The notes: a model not told the origin generated them from the sequence alone. 64,000 nt of DNA from Nematopogon swammerdamellus (GCA_946902875.1 OX336349.1:10873891-10937890), one strand, 5' to 3'. Shown: positions 1 to 12,022, counted from the first letter of the stretch. Numbers and translations: made by a program.

Positions 1-365
1 TTAAGAGTTGTTAATTAAATAATAATTTGTATTAATTAACATATTTTTGCTCTCGTGCCCAAAGTAGCAAAACTCAAAGGTGAGCATCTAATATAGCGTA
101 AGCTTAAAAATTCAAAGAAGGGACGCTATAAGCGTAGGGGGAACGATGGAGCCTCTCCAGAAATGGTGGAGATTTTTTATTTATTTAGTAAATAAATACT
201 TTTGTTTTATTTTTCTTATGGTCAATTACTTTACAAATTGTATGCAAAATAAACAAATAAAAAATATATAGCTTTGTTCTTTATTCAAACGATAAATACG
301 TTTTGATAAATCAAGAAAGTCATGCGATATGATTTTGCTTAAACCTGTTTTTTATTTTTTTCATG
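1..365. other. Unassigned AT-rich sequence
   Basis: No coding, RNA or repeat signature is recognised. The sequence is AT-rich and leads directly into the 51-bp minisatellite. Confidence 0.5.
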
Positions 366-369
366 GCAC

Positions 370-985
370 GTCTGACTCTCTATCTGAAAGCTCGGTGGCG
401 CGATGGCGTGGCAGTATGACGTCTGACTCTCTATCTGAAAGCTCGGTGGCGCGATGGCGTGGCAGTATGACGTCTGACTCTATATCTGAAAGGTCGGTGG
501 CGCGATGGCGTGGCAGTATGACGTTGTACTGTCTATCTTAAAGCTCGGTGGCGCGATGGCGTGGCAGTTTTACATTGTAATGTCTATCTGAAAGTTCGGT
601 GACGCGATGGCGTGGCCGTTTGACGTTGTACTGCTCGGTGACGCGATGGCATGGCAGTTTGGCGTTATACTGTCTATCTGAAAGCTCGGTGGGGCGATGG
701 CGTGGCAGTATGACGTAGTACAATCTATCTGAAAGCTCGGTGGCTTGATGGCGTGCCAGTTTGACGTAGTACAGTCTATTTGAAAGCTCGGTGGCGCGAT
801 CGCATGGCAGTTTGACATAGTACTGTCTCTCTGAAAGCTCGCTGATGCGATGGCGTGTCAGTTTGACGTAGTAATATCTTTATGAAGGTGCGGTGGCATG
901 ATGGCGTGGTAGTTTAACGTAGTACTGTCCATCTGAAATCTCGCTGGCGCGATGGCGTGGCAGTTTGACGTAGTACTTTCTATCT
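370..985. repeat. 51-bp tandem minisatellite, about 12 copies
   Basis: The motif 'tctgaaagctcggtggcgcg' followed by 'atggcgtggcagt' recurs every 51 bp; exact starts at 371, 422 and 473 show the period. Most later units differ by point changes, and one unit near 630 is shortened. Because 51 is 17 codons, frames stay open through several units on both strands, which produces short artefactual peptides of repeated 17-residue blocks. No start context, homology or codon bias suggests real coding. The left copies are nearly identical and the right copies more diverged, as expected if expansion is ongoing at the left edge. Confidence 0.93.
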
Positions 986-1612
986 CGATTTGTGCCGTGT
1001 TTTTTTGCGCTGGACTAACGAATAACGGAATATAATAGGATAATCGGATTAAATCAATGCTGCGAATCGCTACTTCCTGCAGTTCCAAGAATGAATTTAA
1101 CTTGATGAGGATAATTTCAGTGTCCAACTGTACTGTCCGTCTGTGCCCGGCTCTGTCAAAGTTTCCATAATCCCATTATGCTCGTGCGAGAGCCAGCGGC
1201 AAGCGGCGGCGGGGCGGAGGCGGCGGCGTGACGCTGCCGCGGGCCAGGTTGTGGTACAGGTGCAGTCGACTGAGCGTCTGACTACTCACTCATAGTTGAA
1301 ATGCTTTTTGGAAACACAATTTGGAAGTTTTATGCAATGTTATATTAACGTAAGCATAATATTATTTATATAATTAATTCATAATAATACCTATGCGTAT
1401 ATAATACATATATAAGTATGCTTCTATGTATTCTTATGTAGTATGATAAATATATCCTATGTTTATGTAATATGTTCTAGTATTTTACCGATATATATAT
1501 ATTATATGCCCGGCGTCTTGTTCACTTCATTTTATTGTTTTGTTAGTATTAAGTTTGTGTCATTCTACTTCTTTGTTTTGCTACCCTTATAATAAGTTTT
1601 CATAAAAGTCAG
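986..1612. other. Unassigned, with a small GC-rich islet
   Basis: Positions about 1190-1250 are CpG-rich (gcggcggggcggaggcggcg) in an otherwise AT-rich stretch. Around 1490-1505 there is a short AT dinucleotide run. No gene is seen. Confidence 0.4.
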
Positions 1613-1690
1613 GTTGACTGGCAGAGATTGCCTTAGGTAATAAGTCCGCCATTTGTAAAATCATTGTAATAAAGCATATTCTATTCTATG
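1613..1690 (+). mobile_element. LINE 3'-end fragment (CR1-like, sense)
   Basis: Contains 'ggtaataagtccgcc', then 'tgtaataaagcatat' and an 'attctattctatg' tail. It is the complement of the 'tttattgcac ... ggcggac' segments at 2163, 19456, 51470 and 56456, so it belongs to the same 3'-end family in the opposite orientation. Only the 3'UTR survives. The family assignment rests on similarity among copies in this window and on familiarity with lepidopteran LINE tails. Confidence 0.55.
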
Positions 1691-2162
1691 CGTTATTTCA
1701 CAAAAAAAGTTGGTGGCAGTATCCAAGTATCCATTGTATGCTTTTTGAAAGCATTCTAATTAATAATTTCATTTCATTTTCATAAAATGTCACTTCCTTC
1801 ATAACCCGTAAGAGAGCAAGACAGTGGAGATAGGTGCCTGAGTAGCACGCCCAAAATTCGAATGAGCGTTCTCTCTGAGTCGTAAAGGAGCTTTTGACAA
1901 AACCGTTTCCACTCAAATAGCAATTCGGGTGTCTACTTAAAGTATATAAATTTACCGTTAAAATGTCTAACAGGGTCCCTCCCACGCCCCGCCCCCTCGT
2001 CGCCGACAACGCCACCCACTCCCTCCAGCTCGTTAACATGAAAGACTGCTATTTAAGAGGGTTAAACTAAAAACTCGAGACAATCTGTCATGTATGTAGG
2101 CGCGGTGCGGGTTCATTTCTCATTAGTCATTACAAAGCAGAGATGACGATAAAGTTGTATGA
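1691..2162. other. Unassigned sequence
   Basis: A 113-codon frame lies on the minus strand (1698-2039), but it shows no recognised domain and I do not call it a gene. Confidence 0.4.
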
Positions 2163-2235
2163 ATATATCAAATCAAATCAAATAAAAAAAACTTTTATTG
2201 CACTTTAAAACGTACAGATCTTAATACCTATGGCA
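2163..2235 (-). mobile_element. LINE 3'-end fragment (CR1-like, antisense)
   Basis: 'tcaaatcaaataaaaaaaac' followed by 'ttttattgcac' is the reverse complement of a LINE poly-A-type 3' end. It is the same family as the 1613, 19456 and 56456 fragments, and no coding part remains. Confidence 0.6.
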
Positions 2236-2300
2236 TTTTCCCCAGTCTACCCTTTTAACCTATTCATGCCAGGGTAGGTGGAACAAAACATAATCATAAT

Positions 2301-2642
2301 GTCGGATCATATAAGCACACCTGTCCGCGGTCAGTGGATGGATGGGTGACCGTTCGACCGTCGGAGGCTGATCGTGGTTCGGATTCACGTAAAACTGTAG
2401 GTCCATTCCCTTCTTACCTTTCTAGGTGGTAGGGCTTAACCCGTTCGGGTTGGTACCACCGCACTGAATGAAAGGTCGGTTGAAACGGCTATGTAAATAG
2501 TTCATATTTTCCGTCCAGTTCAGTGTAGCCGGCACGATCGAAGGGAAGCACTGACATGGCACCTAGTTCACCAAGGTGTTATGGGGTGACATCACGGATA
2601 TAGTAGGAGATGTAGCCAACCGTGTCAGTTTCAATAAAAAAA
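2301..2642 (+). mobile_element. SINE-A copy with 5S-rRNA-like head
   Basis: Order along the copy: a 5S-like head ('ggatgggtgaccg' at about 2338), a tRNA-type B box ('gtggttcggattc'), then a central domain ('cgtaaaactgtaggtcc', 'aggtggtagggcttaaccc', 'gttggtaccaccgcactg'). The body follows ('gtccagttcagtgtagccgg', 'ggcacctagttcaccaagg') and the tail is 'gtgtcagtttcaataaaaaaa'. Eleven other full or partial copies lie in the window. It is non-coding and would depend on a LINE for mobilisation. Confidence 0.85.
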
Positions 2643-3164
2643 TTAATGCACGCTAATGAAAAAATTATACTATAAAAAGAATTGTAAAACAAAATAAAAC
2701 TACATACAATACAAATATGGTCAACTCAGAATATACTCGTATGTGTTAAGTTTTAAAAATTTTTCAAAGACATCTAAGAAGACGAGTCAAATATTTAATG
2801 AGAAATCTAAATACGGCTAGGTACCTGTAAATATTAATAATCAAGCAAATTTGACATATATACAAATAGATAGGTAATCTTGAACACCCTTATCTCCATA
2901 AAGAACCTCAACGTAAAGATACAAACATAATAAATGTTTACGAGGCCGCCGGCGAAAAGCCTCTTTGATTTCCACGAATTTGTAAGATTTTTTTTTTCGT
3001 TTTAGAAAAGTCGTCAATATTACGAGCAGAAAATTCTACTTAGAGGAGGAAACAATTCGGTTCGTCTGTAACGGCGAGGCGAGATTACGCGCTGTCATGC
3101 AACGCTGGAGAAAATTACGTCGAGAGCTGAATGAAATTCGGGCAAAATAACGCAGTATTTACAC
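2643..3164. other. Unassigned AT-rich sequence
   Basis: Nothing is recognised beyond low-complexity AT sequence. Confidence 0.4.
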
Positions 3165-3405
3165 TGTGCGACTCAATAAGACTCAGTCGTACTGGACGAC
3201 CCGGTCGTATGATGCGTCTCGGTCGGTCTACTCGCTTTTACAATGCGACTCGGGAGTAAAATTTTACTCGAGCATATGATGCGACTCGGTAGTACCTACT
3301 ATGGATTCGGTCGACAATGCGACTTGGTCATACGATGCGACTCGGTAGTACTATGGAACTCGGTCGGTTGACAATGCGACTTGGTCATACGATTCGACGG
3401 TCGTC
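3165..3405. repeat. Degenerate tandem repeat built on 'gcgactcggt'
   Basis: The motifs 'atgcgactcgg', 'tagtac' and 'ctcggtcg' recur irregularly. Two units near 3310 and 3365 share 'acaatgcgacttggtcatac'. The period is about 55-60 bp but poorly kept, so this is a decayed minisatellite. Confidence 0.7.
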
Positions 3406-4976
3406 GTGCCAGTCATAGCTGAGCCTTGACGTCGCGAAATGTGAATATTGCTTAGGAGTCTGCGAACTTCAGTAGCCATCGCTGCGATTGTTAAATTCAG
3501 CGAATGGTGAAATCGGTGCTTTTAAATTTAGACGTTTACATTTATGGCAGGTTGCGCAATAAGTAATTTTAAGCTTATTTGTTTTTCATTTAGTTCTGAT
3601 CGAAATTCTGAGAAGACTGGAGGAGGCGCGAGCAAGAAGGCCCTCTTCACTTTCTTTAAAGTAAAATATTACTTATCTTTATACTCTGTCTTTTCTTTTT
3701 AATAAAACATTTTGTGAAACATTCTAGAAGCTTTTAGAACGTTTTATGAGCTTTGATATCGTACTGACATTTATCGCATTATATATTGTGGTTTCATTTC
3801 TGTGGTTTTCTGTCATAAATTGGTTCAAGCATTTTACCAGTGGTCTACCCTTATAAAAAAATTATGATTTAACATACGATTTAAATGTTAATATAGAATC
3901 ATAAAAACTCAAATTTATATTAAATTTATGATGCTGGATTAGAAAAAAATCATAACTGCTAATTATATTCTATTGATAATATGAATATAAATATTTAAAT
4001 ATAATTTATTACGGGTAATAATTTTATTATAACAATTAAGTTTAAATTATAATTTTGTTTTAGTTACTATTAGATTATTTGGTGTATTTATGGTTAGTTA
4101 ATTTGTTTTTATTGGAGTGTATCAAAAACCTGTTTCTAAAGTTTCTAAATTGGTTTTGTGTGGGCTGTAAAAGGGATTAAATTGTTTCTAACAAGCTCAT
4201 CTTCATTATTCAGCTCTATTTCGTACTTAAGTACGCTCATGAATTTGCCAAAAGCTTGACCGTTATTATGTTCTGTGAAAATCCCTCCGAAAGGGCTAAA
4301 AGTTGTCGCATAAAATAGGAGCTCAAAGAATCCTTTCCCGGCAAAGTAATTTTCTTTTTGAAAATTTATGGAATTCGGAAGGTAACAATTCCTTTTCCCT
4401 GCGGGATATTTTTATTGAGTAATGGACCAAGTTTTGGATTTTCATAATAAGTCGATGCATTTTACAAAACGTTCGGAGTTGGAGCCGCTCTCTCGGGAAC
4501 TATACACACGTAATAATATGTACGTACATGCATGCACCGCGCCGTTGCTCTGTGGGTCCACCGCACACTTACCTACACGCTTCTCTCGAGCAGACTAGCT
4601 GCAGAGAAACTAAGAGAATATACCTTCAAATTTACGAAACTATGTATTAAAATGTTAAGAGCACCAACCAACACACCTTTTATGAATTATTATTTCTCTA
4701 CTTAAAATAAGAATATAGAATGTGCAAAGTCGATAAAGCTTACTACTAACATGGATAATGTAATACGTACAGTCGAAATACGAATAACAAAATTTAATTT
4801 TATGTCTGCCTATACGCAGCCTGTTCGTTCGCAATAGGACAAGTTCTCGTACATATTAAAAGCGTAGTTTGAAATGTATTATAATGTATTGATAGATCCA
4901 GCATTTTAGAATCTTCTACGTGTATTCTACTGAACTGTGTAAGTTGGAAAATGTTTACATGAAAAGTGTTTCGTGC
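3406..4976. other. Unassigned AT-rich sequence
   Basis: A long AT-rich stretch (most extreme at 3840-4130) with no coding or repeat signature that I recognise. Confidence 0.4.
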
Positions 4977-5117
4977 TTTCCGTCTAGTTCAGGATGTTCA
5001 GTCATGTCAGGCAGCCGAGGGTAACACTGACATGACACCTCGTTCACCAAGGTGTTATGGGCTAACATCGCGGATGTAGTAGGTGATGTACCCCACCGTG
5101 TCAGTTTTCATAAAAAA
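4977..5117 (+). mobile_element. SINE-A, 5'-truncated copy
   Basis: Only the body and tail survive: 'tccgtctagttcagg', 'acaccaaggtgttatggg'-type motifs and a 'gtgtcagttttcataaaaaaa' tail. The head and central domain are missing, as is usual for 5'-truncated retroposed copies. Confidence 0.8.
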
Positions 5118-6192
5118 AGCTAGTAACTGTGACAAGGTTTTATGTGCATATGTCGAAAGGCTCACTCCCACCCACTCTCACCCACGCCCGCCCCGGCCTC
5201 CGTGGCAAGTGAGTGTGTCGAGTAGTGTGGGCGTGGGGAGTGAGGCGTGGAGCGTGTGGATGGTGAAGGAACACGCGAGTCGCTAAAGTTTTCACTAACA
5301 ATTCTATTTCATTATGAATCGCTCCCGACGGAGTCTCGAGTGCTTTCGCATTGTAATGTCGTCGAGTGCTAAATTTTAACGCCCGCCCGACAGACACTCT
5401 CGTTTAAAGTTTTTTTGAAAGAAATTCGAAAATAAAGCTGAGAGAATAAAAATATGCTCCGTTGTATGGTCATTCATTCATGAATGACTTATACGTATAT
5501 ACGTAAAAGTCGTTATTCAATTAAGCTTATAGCAAAATAATGCCGGTGCTAAGAAATAATATGAATGCCGAAATTAAAGCCCTGTCACCATTAACCACGC
5601 TCTATATTCAATCGGCGTGGAAACGATCCGGCCCGCTCTGCAGCAGTAACGAATGGCCAATCTAGATCACAATAAGGCGCTTTTCTCTGATGTACGACCC
5701 GCTTAAGACGACCGAAACGATATTAATTAGGGGGGGAATTTTCGCAAAATACCCAATCGCAAAAGCAAATCAAAAACAAAATACTTAACTTGCCGATATT
5801 AAGACTGTCCATAAACATCTGGCGCCGCCGATCATTATAGGGCGCTCTCTCGCGACCGGCCGTTTGGGCGCCATCTCGACATTTTGATGGAGAAGTGAAA
5901 CACGAAATATGTTTAATATTCGAATTGACTGGAAAGAGGACACTACATGTGCGGGTCAAATTTTTGAAATCTTAGCAGAAGGTCCAGTTCGAAGAAAATT
6001 GAGTTGCATACCTTCAGTTCAGGCCGCGACTCGATGAGTCTACGAGTAGTTTGTATTACGTGTTTACATATTGTTCAGTCAACGTTTATGACAATTTAAT
6101 TACTTTGTTCTTCATACAGGTGTACTCGAACCAACGAGTACCGTACAGACGACCTACGACTTTCTTCTCATTTATCCAGTTTCTGTAATGAC
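5118..6192. other. Unassigned sequence
   Basis: No gene is recognised. Short GC-rich patches occur at 5150-5260 and 5820-5880. The left copy of the hAT target duplication sits at 6193-6200. Confidence 0.4.
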
Positions 6193-6200
6193 CTCGTATC

Positions 6201-7073
6201 CAGGGGCGTGCATCCCATAAAGGCAGAAAAGCACTGCCTACCCTGAGTTAAAGTCCCAATTCCACCTATCCAAACAATCAAATTAAAACATATAGAACTA
6301 CTCAAGTTCACGACAAAACGTATGATTTAAAATTGGCGCGCGCTCCTCCCTCTCGGCGCGGCCACTCGCGCGGATGCAACGCCACCGCGCGGCAAAGGCA
6401 GACAACACGACTACCTGGTGGTCACTCACACTATTACTCAAATCCTGCGTCATTATATGCTGGAATTTTGCGTGTGTATGCGTGTTTCGATGCGCGGTTT
6501 AGTACGCCAGGGCAGGACTGCCTTTCACTAACACCACAACAATGCCTCGTAACGTAGGTGTAGCTGGTCTAGCTAGCATCGTTCGCGCGCGCGCGCCGCC
6601 GCCGGCGCGGCTGTGCAATAAGCAATTGTCTGGTAACAGTTTATTTATAAAGAAGTGTTATAATCTTTTGTTTATGTTTTTACAAATAAAAAAAGTACCG
6701 CCCCTCTTCTCTACTTATTTCTATTTCATCTTTTTGTAGTCAATATTCACTGCACTGCATACTCTTTATTGAGATTGGTTCTGTTTAAATCACTCAAAAG
6801 GCGTTTTTAAAAGTCACCCTTAGTATCTGTATTTATGACATTGTGTAGTTAATTAAAATTTATTCATTTTATGGATATCTGAGGTGCATTGAAAAAAAAA
6901 TAATCTGCTGGACAGAACATCTTCATGTGGACATGAAGAAGATGTAAGAGATGAAAACCGGGCTGAGGTAAAAATTAAAATTAATTCAACTTGTTTCTAA
7001 ATTAAGTACTTATTTTGAATCTTAATAAATTGTTGCCTGCCTACCCGGTCTGAAATGTCTGTGCACGCCACTG
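6201..7073. mobile_element. Non-autonomous hAT transposon, 873 bp, with 8-bp target duplication
   Basis: The left end reads CAGGGGCGTGCA and the right end, on the other strand, CAGTGGCGTGCA: terminal inverted repeats of 12 bp with one mismatch and the hAT-typical CA start. The 8 bases CTCGTATC occur immediately before (6193-6200) and after (7074-7081) the element. An 8-bp duplication is diagnostic of the hAT superfamily. No transposase frame is present, so movement would need a transposase supplied in trans. The interior has a CpG-rich block at 6335-6620, including an alternating CG run near 6582, whose composition is unlike the flanks. Confidence 0.93.
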
Positions 7074-7081
7074 CTCGTATC

Positions 7082-8355
7082 TTGCATGTTTCTAGGGCTA
7101 ACCGCACGTATGTGTAGCCCATGATGTCACACGCTTTATTGTTTCTCCCGACATTTCATTCATTACTACCATCAGGCTAGAATTTTCTCACCAAGATAAG
7201 GGAGTGTCGGAAACTTTACACTTAGTTTCAAGAACATTAACATTGATAAACTGACCTCCCTAGTCGCCGGCTACAGCCTTCAGTAAATTCTCATTGGTTA
7301 TTTGGTATTCATAACACACACGTATAACTTTTCTAAAACTCTATAATCTGATATTGTTATGCGAGCAAAAGCTACAAGATCAAAGATTGTATCAAGAATC
7401 GGGTGTTTGTTTATACTGGATTTACCAAAGTGACGTCATCGAAATTAAATGGTCTAGCTTGATTTAGGAGGTTTTCAAACGTTTAATGGTCTAGCTTAAT
7501 TGCAATTCTTCAATATCAATACATGACTAGACTCCACCACTGCGACCGGTTGTTCGAGGTCACACACGACTTGTCTTCAGACTGACAGGTGGTGGTGTGG
7601 TGGGTGATGGGCGTGGCAGACTGACGTGCTCACCGCCCACTGTTCTGTTGCAGACTTGCACTTGTCGTATGTATGCCCGATATAGTACCTATGTGGTATA
7701 CGTACGGTCTCTAGTCGTCACGTCACCACGTGGCGAGACAAGTCACCCACGCGTTTCGTGTTAAAAATGCGGGTGTGTTCTGAGGGCATTAACACCGACT
7801 GGGATAGAGATCTGCGAGGGTCTGAGCGATTCTTTTATGATAAATTATTGTTGATAATCTAAAGGTAAATTTAATTATGATAATCAGATATATGTAGTTG
7901 ATTACTTCACATTCACCTGTTAGACTCATTATGCCAGGTCATTTCACCAACTATCACCAATAAAATCAGAACACGCAACAAGGATAACACCCATTTTGGA
8001 ATATTTTTGTTGACGACCGATAAATAACTATCATTTTGTGGTATGATATATCTGAAATATTTTTTTACTATGGGACGAACTATTACTATCATAATAGTTA
8101 TGATTTCAATTTGAATATTCATTTCCGAGTGAAAATATTTTTTAAACGACTTAAAAAAAGGAGGAGGTTCTCAATTCGACTGTATTTTTATGGGTTTTCT
8201 TGGACATTGCGAGTGTACCTGTTACTGATGTATCTGAATGCTATTATGGTTCTACGAAAGGTACTTAAACTGTTTTTTTTTATTTACCTATATATATTAT
8301 TACCTACCTATTTTACAATCATTATTTTTATATCACACTCTAGCAGAATGCAATG
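7082..8355. other. Unassigned sequence with one short direct repeat
   Basis: The phrase 'aatggtctagctt' occurs twice, near 7448 and 7485, flanking a 'gatttaggagg' spacer. Nothing else is recognised. The left hAT target duplication CTTATATG lies at 8356-8363. Confidence 0.4.
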
Positions 8356-8363
8356 CTTATATG

Positions 8364-9305
8364 CAGTGGCGGCTGGTGACTTCAGTGGCCGGTAGGGCGC
8401 TAAGTACCTACCTACTTAAATAACAAATTTCCGAACACATTCCCAATGTTATTTTAATATCGCGACTTCCGAATTTTTTAAACGCCTGCGTTTTATTATG
8501 TACGTACCTAGTATGAATATTCTCAAGACACTCAATGAGTTGCAAAAAACAAGAAAAAAAATCCAAACAAGTTTTTTAACTCATTTTTAGTACCTTTATG
8601 AACACACCCATAGACCACAACACTACTGCAGCTTTCAAAAAGAAAGCAGTAGTAATGTCCCAAAAATACTTTAAAAAAAATATATAAAAATAAAAGCAAT
8701 TGAAAAGTATGAATTGAACCCGGGATAACCTGATTGTAAAGCCTTACCTTTAACCAACGCTTAGGCAAATATCGGCACCACTTAATTCACGGTATCACGT
8801 GACAGAAAGCATAAAACCTAACCATATTAAATTTTAAATATTCGTGCGCTAACGGGTATGTGACATCACATGACAGCGCGCTGACTCTAGGTAGACGGAC
8901 TCGTGCAAAACGAAACGCTCGCGACGTGTCGCACGCGCGGCTATTCACGATATAGCGTCCTTGTTTGGCGCTCGTGCGCCGCACGCAGACCTCCATTTCA
9001 GCCCATACTGTTTCTATGAAGTATCTTTTGTCTCACGCGCCAGCCGTGTTTTGCCGATCGCCATACATTCAGTATGGGAGACCCGCGTGCGTTTGTCGAT
9101 TCCGCACGGGGCACGGGTTTATCGCAAAAACGTGCCTTGTGATCTATAAAATAAGGTCGAATTCACATTCGTATTTATTTGGAGTACGATCTTTATAGTT
9201 TTAATGTAGGTATGTTGTAAGATATTATTTATTTTGAGTGAAGTGAAGACTTCTCGTGGTATGGTAGTGCGGCGCACGAGCGCACTTTAGGACCAGCCGC
9301 CATTG
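8364..9305. mobile_element. Non-autonomous hAT transposon, 942 bp, with 8-bp target duplication
   Basis: The left end is CAGTGGCGGCTGGT and the right end, on the other strand, CAATGGCGGCTGGT: 14-bp terminal inverted repeats with one mismatch. CTTATATG is duplicated exactly at 8356-8363 and 9306-9313. The ends differ from those of the 6201 element, so it is a separate family. No transposase remnant is recognised. A tRNA-like SINE head in the middle (about 8690-8768) suggests a nested insertion. Confidence 0.93.
8645..8768 (-). mobile_element. tRNA-like SINE head nested in the hAT element
   Basis: On the minus strand 'tggttaaaggtaagg' resembles an RNA polymerase III A box, and 'cccgggttcaattc' matches the B-box consensus GGTTCRANNC. 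The spacing, about 35 bp between them, is tRNA-like. An A-rich stretch follows downstream. Acceptor-stem pairing is poor, so this is not a functional tRNA gene. The exact 3' end is not resolved. Confidence 0.45.
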
Positions 9306-9313
9306 CTTATATG

Positions 9314-10700
9314 TTTACTGGCGGGTTAAAAATATAGAGTTTTATAATAGAAATAATAATAAACCAATAAGTACGCAAATATAAGAGCCATTGTTCATGG
9401 AATAGCATAACTGACGGGCTATCTTTTAAAAATAAAAAATATTACACATTTTTTTACAATTCAATCCAATAAAAATACTCTGCATCCGAATATCTACTCA
9501 AGTACAAAAGTAGTCATCTAGTATGGAACATTTCAAACGTTTGCTCGTGTTCCATTTAGGTAATAGCTATTGAGCGTCTAGTAATGTAAGTCAATGTTGA
9601 GCGTAAAACAGAACGGTGCGGTGTTCGTAAGTAAGTAAAATACGCTTAGAATTAGATAGAGTCGGCGCACTCCGAAACCGGCTCAGCTTTGTTTGTTTAG
9701 ATAAGGACGTAATCGTTAACTGCCGCAATTAACGTTAATTGAGCGAGTAACTTGTTGTTTTATTACCGGCTACTGGGCAGTAACAATTTTACTGTAGTTT
9801 GATTTCAATACATTCTTATAGAGGCGTTGATTCACAATCTAAGCAGAATTGAATTTGTAGTTGGTTCTTGTGTTAACATAACGTAATCTATCAACAAGTA
9901 ATTAAACAGTCATAATAATTAGTTTTACAAGTACAAGATACACCTATACAATTGGCTGTTACCTTCAATTCCACTAGCGAGGCAATATTCTACTGATGTT
10001 ACATTAATCGCTTTTAGAGGAAATTGTACACAAGCATATTCCACTCGAAACCGCGACCCAACATTATGAGCGACCCGTTTGTTCTTTGACGCTCTTCAAA
10101 AGTCTCCGTTCGAGCAGAACGCGCAGATCAAGCAAAAGTGATTCCAACTCAGCAAATGAAGTACATAACTTGAAATTGAACCGAATAAAGCAATTTGAGG
10201 GCAAGCTCGAGAGGTTTTATGATCAAATTTCGGCCTCGCGGTGGGTCGGGCGGAGGATGACAGCTCGGAAACAAAATTAATTACAGCCAGTTCATGCCGG
10301 AGTGCCGGCTGGAAAGTGGAAACCACTTTGCCGCTACCTACTAACGCGATTGTTCCGCGCAGCCAAAAGCTTAACAACTACGCCCCATCATTAACCACTA
10401 CCTCGACAGGTTCGCGGCGGAGTCGCGGAGCGGTCTCTTCTCGTACCGTAGACACAGGACTGCGTCTTTCAAACGGCTCTTTGTGTTCTGCGTTGAGGTT
10501 GAACTACACGACGAGGGTATCCGGACAACCGGATGAAAATACATCACATCACGCATCCGACTGCGTTCAAACCTCAAATGGTGTGTGATTCAATCCCCAG
10601 GACAAGTGAATGAGGTTCGCTAAACGCTGCAGGTGTCAGCCTTCTGTGGGTTCCACAGATACAATATCCATATACGTGAAGCAAACTATTAAATTGAACT
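9314..10700. other. Unassigned sequence
   Basis: Two overlapping frames of 93 and 115 codons occur at 10096-10588, but neither contains a recognised domain. No repeat family is recognised. Confidence 0.4.
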
Positions 10701-10797
10701 GCACGGTTGGCTACATCCATCCGTAATGTCAGCCCATAACACCTTGGTGAACTATGTGCTATATTAGTGCTTCCCTTCGGTCGTGCAACTTAATGTA
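10701..10797 (-). mobile_element. SINE-A body/tail fragment
   Basis: Complement of the SINE-A 3' region: 'cacggttggctacatcc', 'gtcagcccataacacc', 'ttggtgaacta' and 'gtgcttcccttcgg'. It lacks head, central domain and oligo-A. Confidence 0.8.
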
Positions 10798-10879
10798 GAT
10801 TTCGCTTGTACCTGCCGATCAGAAACTCATTCATTACATATAATACTCCATAGGAAAACGATACTTTTCAAATAAATTT

Positions 10880-11505
10880 TTGGGCTACTTTTACAAGCTT
10901 CTCGCAATTTTATAAGCTACTCGCAATTCTGAAGGCTACTCGTGATTATATAGGCTACTCGCAATGTTATAAGCTACTCGCAATTTTATAGGCTACTCGT
11001 AATTTTAAAAGCTACACGCAATTTTACAAACTACTCACAATTTTATAAGCTACCCGCCATTTTATAAGCTACTCGCACTTTTAAAGGCTACTCGCAATTT
11101 TATAGCCTACTCGCAATTTGAAAGACTACTCCCAATTTTATAGGCTACTCGCAATTTTATAAGCTACTCGCAATTTTACGACCTACTCGCAATTTTAAAA
11201 GCTACACGCAATTTTACAAACTACTCACAATTTTATAAGCTACCCGCAATTTTATAAGCTACTCGCACTTTTAAAGGCTACTCGCAATTTTATAGGCTAC
11301 TCGCAATTTGAAAGACTACTCCCAATTTTATAGGCTACTCGCAATTTGAAAGACTACTCCCAATTTTATAGGCTACTCGCAATTTGAAAGACTACTCCCA
11401 ATTTTATAGGCTACTCGCAATTTGAAAGAGTACTCGCAATTTTATAGGCTAATCGCAATTTTATAAGCTACTCGCAATTTTAAAGCCTATTCGCAATTTT
11501 ACACA
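10880..11505. repeat. 19-bp satellite with 38-bp and 190-bp higher-order units
   Basis: The monomer is ctactcgcaattttataag, 19 bp, about 33 copies. A block of ten different monomers starting near 11001 is repeated from 11191, giving a 190-bp higher-order period. At about 11300-11430 a two-monomer block alternating 'cgcaatttgaaaga' and 'cccaattttatagg' types repeats four times (38 bp). The layering implies successive unequal exchange at different register lengths. Confidence 0.93.
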
Positions 11506-11879
11506 TATCTACCTATTGCGGCAAAATGCTGAAACTTTTAATGAGTAAAATATATGCCTCTCCCGACATTTCGAAAAATATATTAATAGAGTATAGATAG
11601 GTACTCGTTCTTATTCAAATAAAACTTCATTTACTGGCTCAAACTCTTATACTTGAGCGACTGTGTAATGTGTAAGTCATAATAAAGGAGATTGTTTTTT
11701 ATCTAACACAGCTAATTATACGACCGTCGTCGTTCGCATTAATCATTGTTAAGTGTAATCAAAATTAACTTATCTCAACGAAGCTACGGAGGTTAAGACG
11801 TCTACCGTTACAGAGCAGGTACTTATTGGGTTAGGTTAGTTAGGTTTAGCCGTTAGTAGCGGGAGCCGCTGAAAATAAG
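11506..11879. other. Unassigned sequence
   Basis: AT-rich with no recognised feature. A 'gggttaggttagttaggt' phrase near 11828 is telomere-like only by chance. Confidence 0.4.
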
Positions 11880-11982
11880 CGCGCAGTCTAACTGCGTCTG
11901 AGCGGTTTCAGTTTCATCATTCGTGTGTAATTATGTAAAATTATTGTGTTATAACGATCAACTGATGGTGAATGAATATATT

Positions 11983-12018
<36 letters not shown>

Positions 12019-12022
12019 TCGT

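Noticed and set aside
370..985. CRISPR-like array
   Set aside because: Units are contiguous with no unique spacers, and the sequence is clearly animal.
1698..2039. 113-codon minus-strand frame as a gene
   Set aside because: No homology recognised, no conserved start context, and composition like surrounding non-coding DNA.
11828..11850. Telomere-like TTAGG text
   Set aside because: Only a few imperfect units, with no extended TTAGG array.
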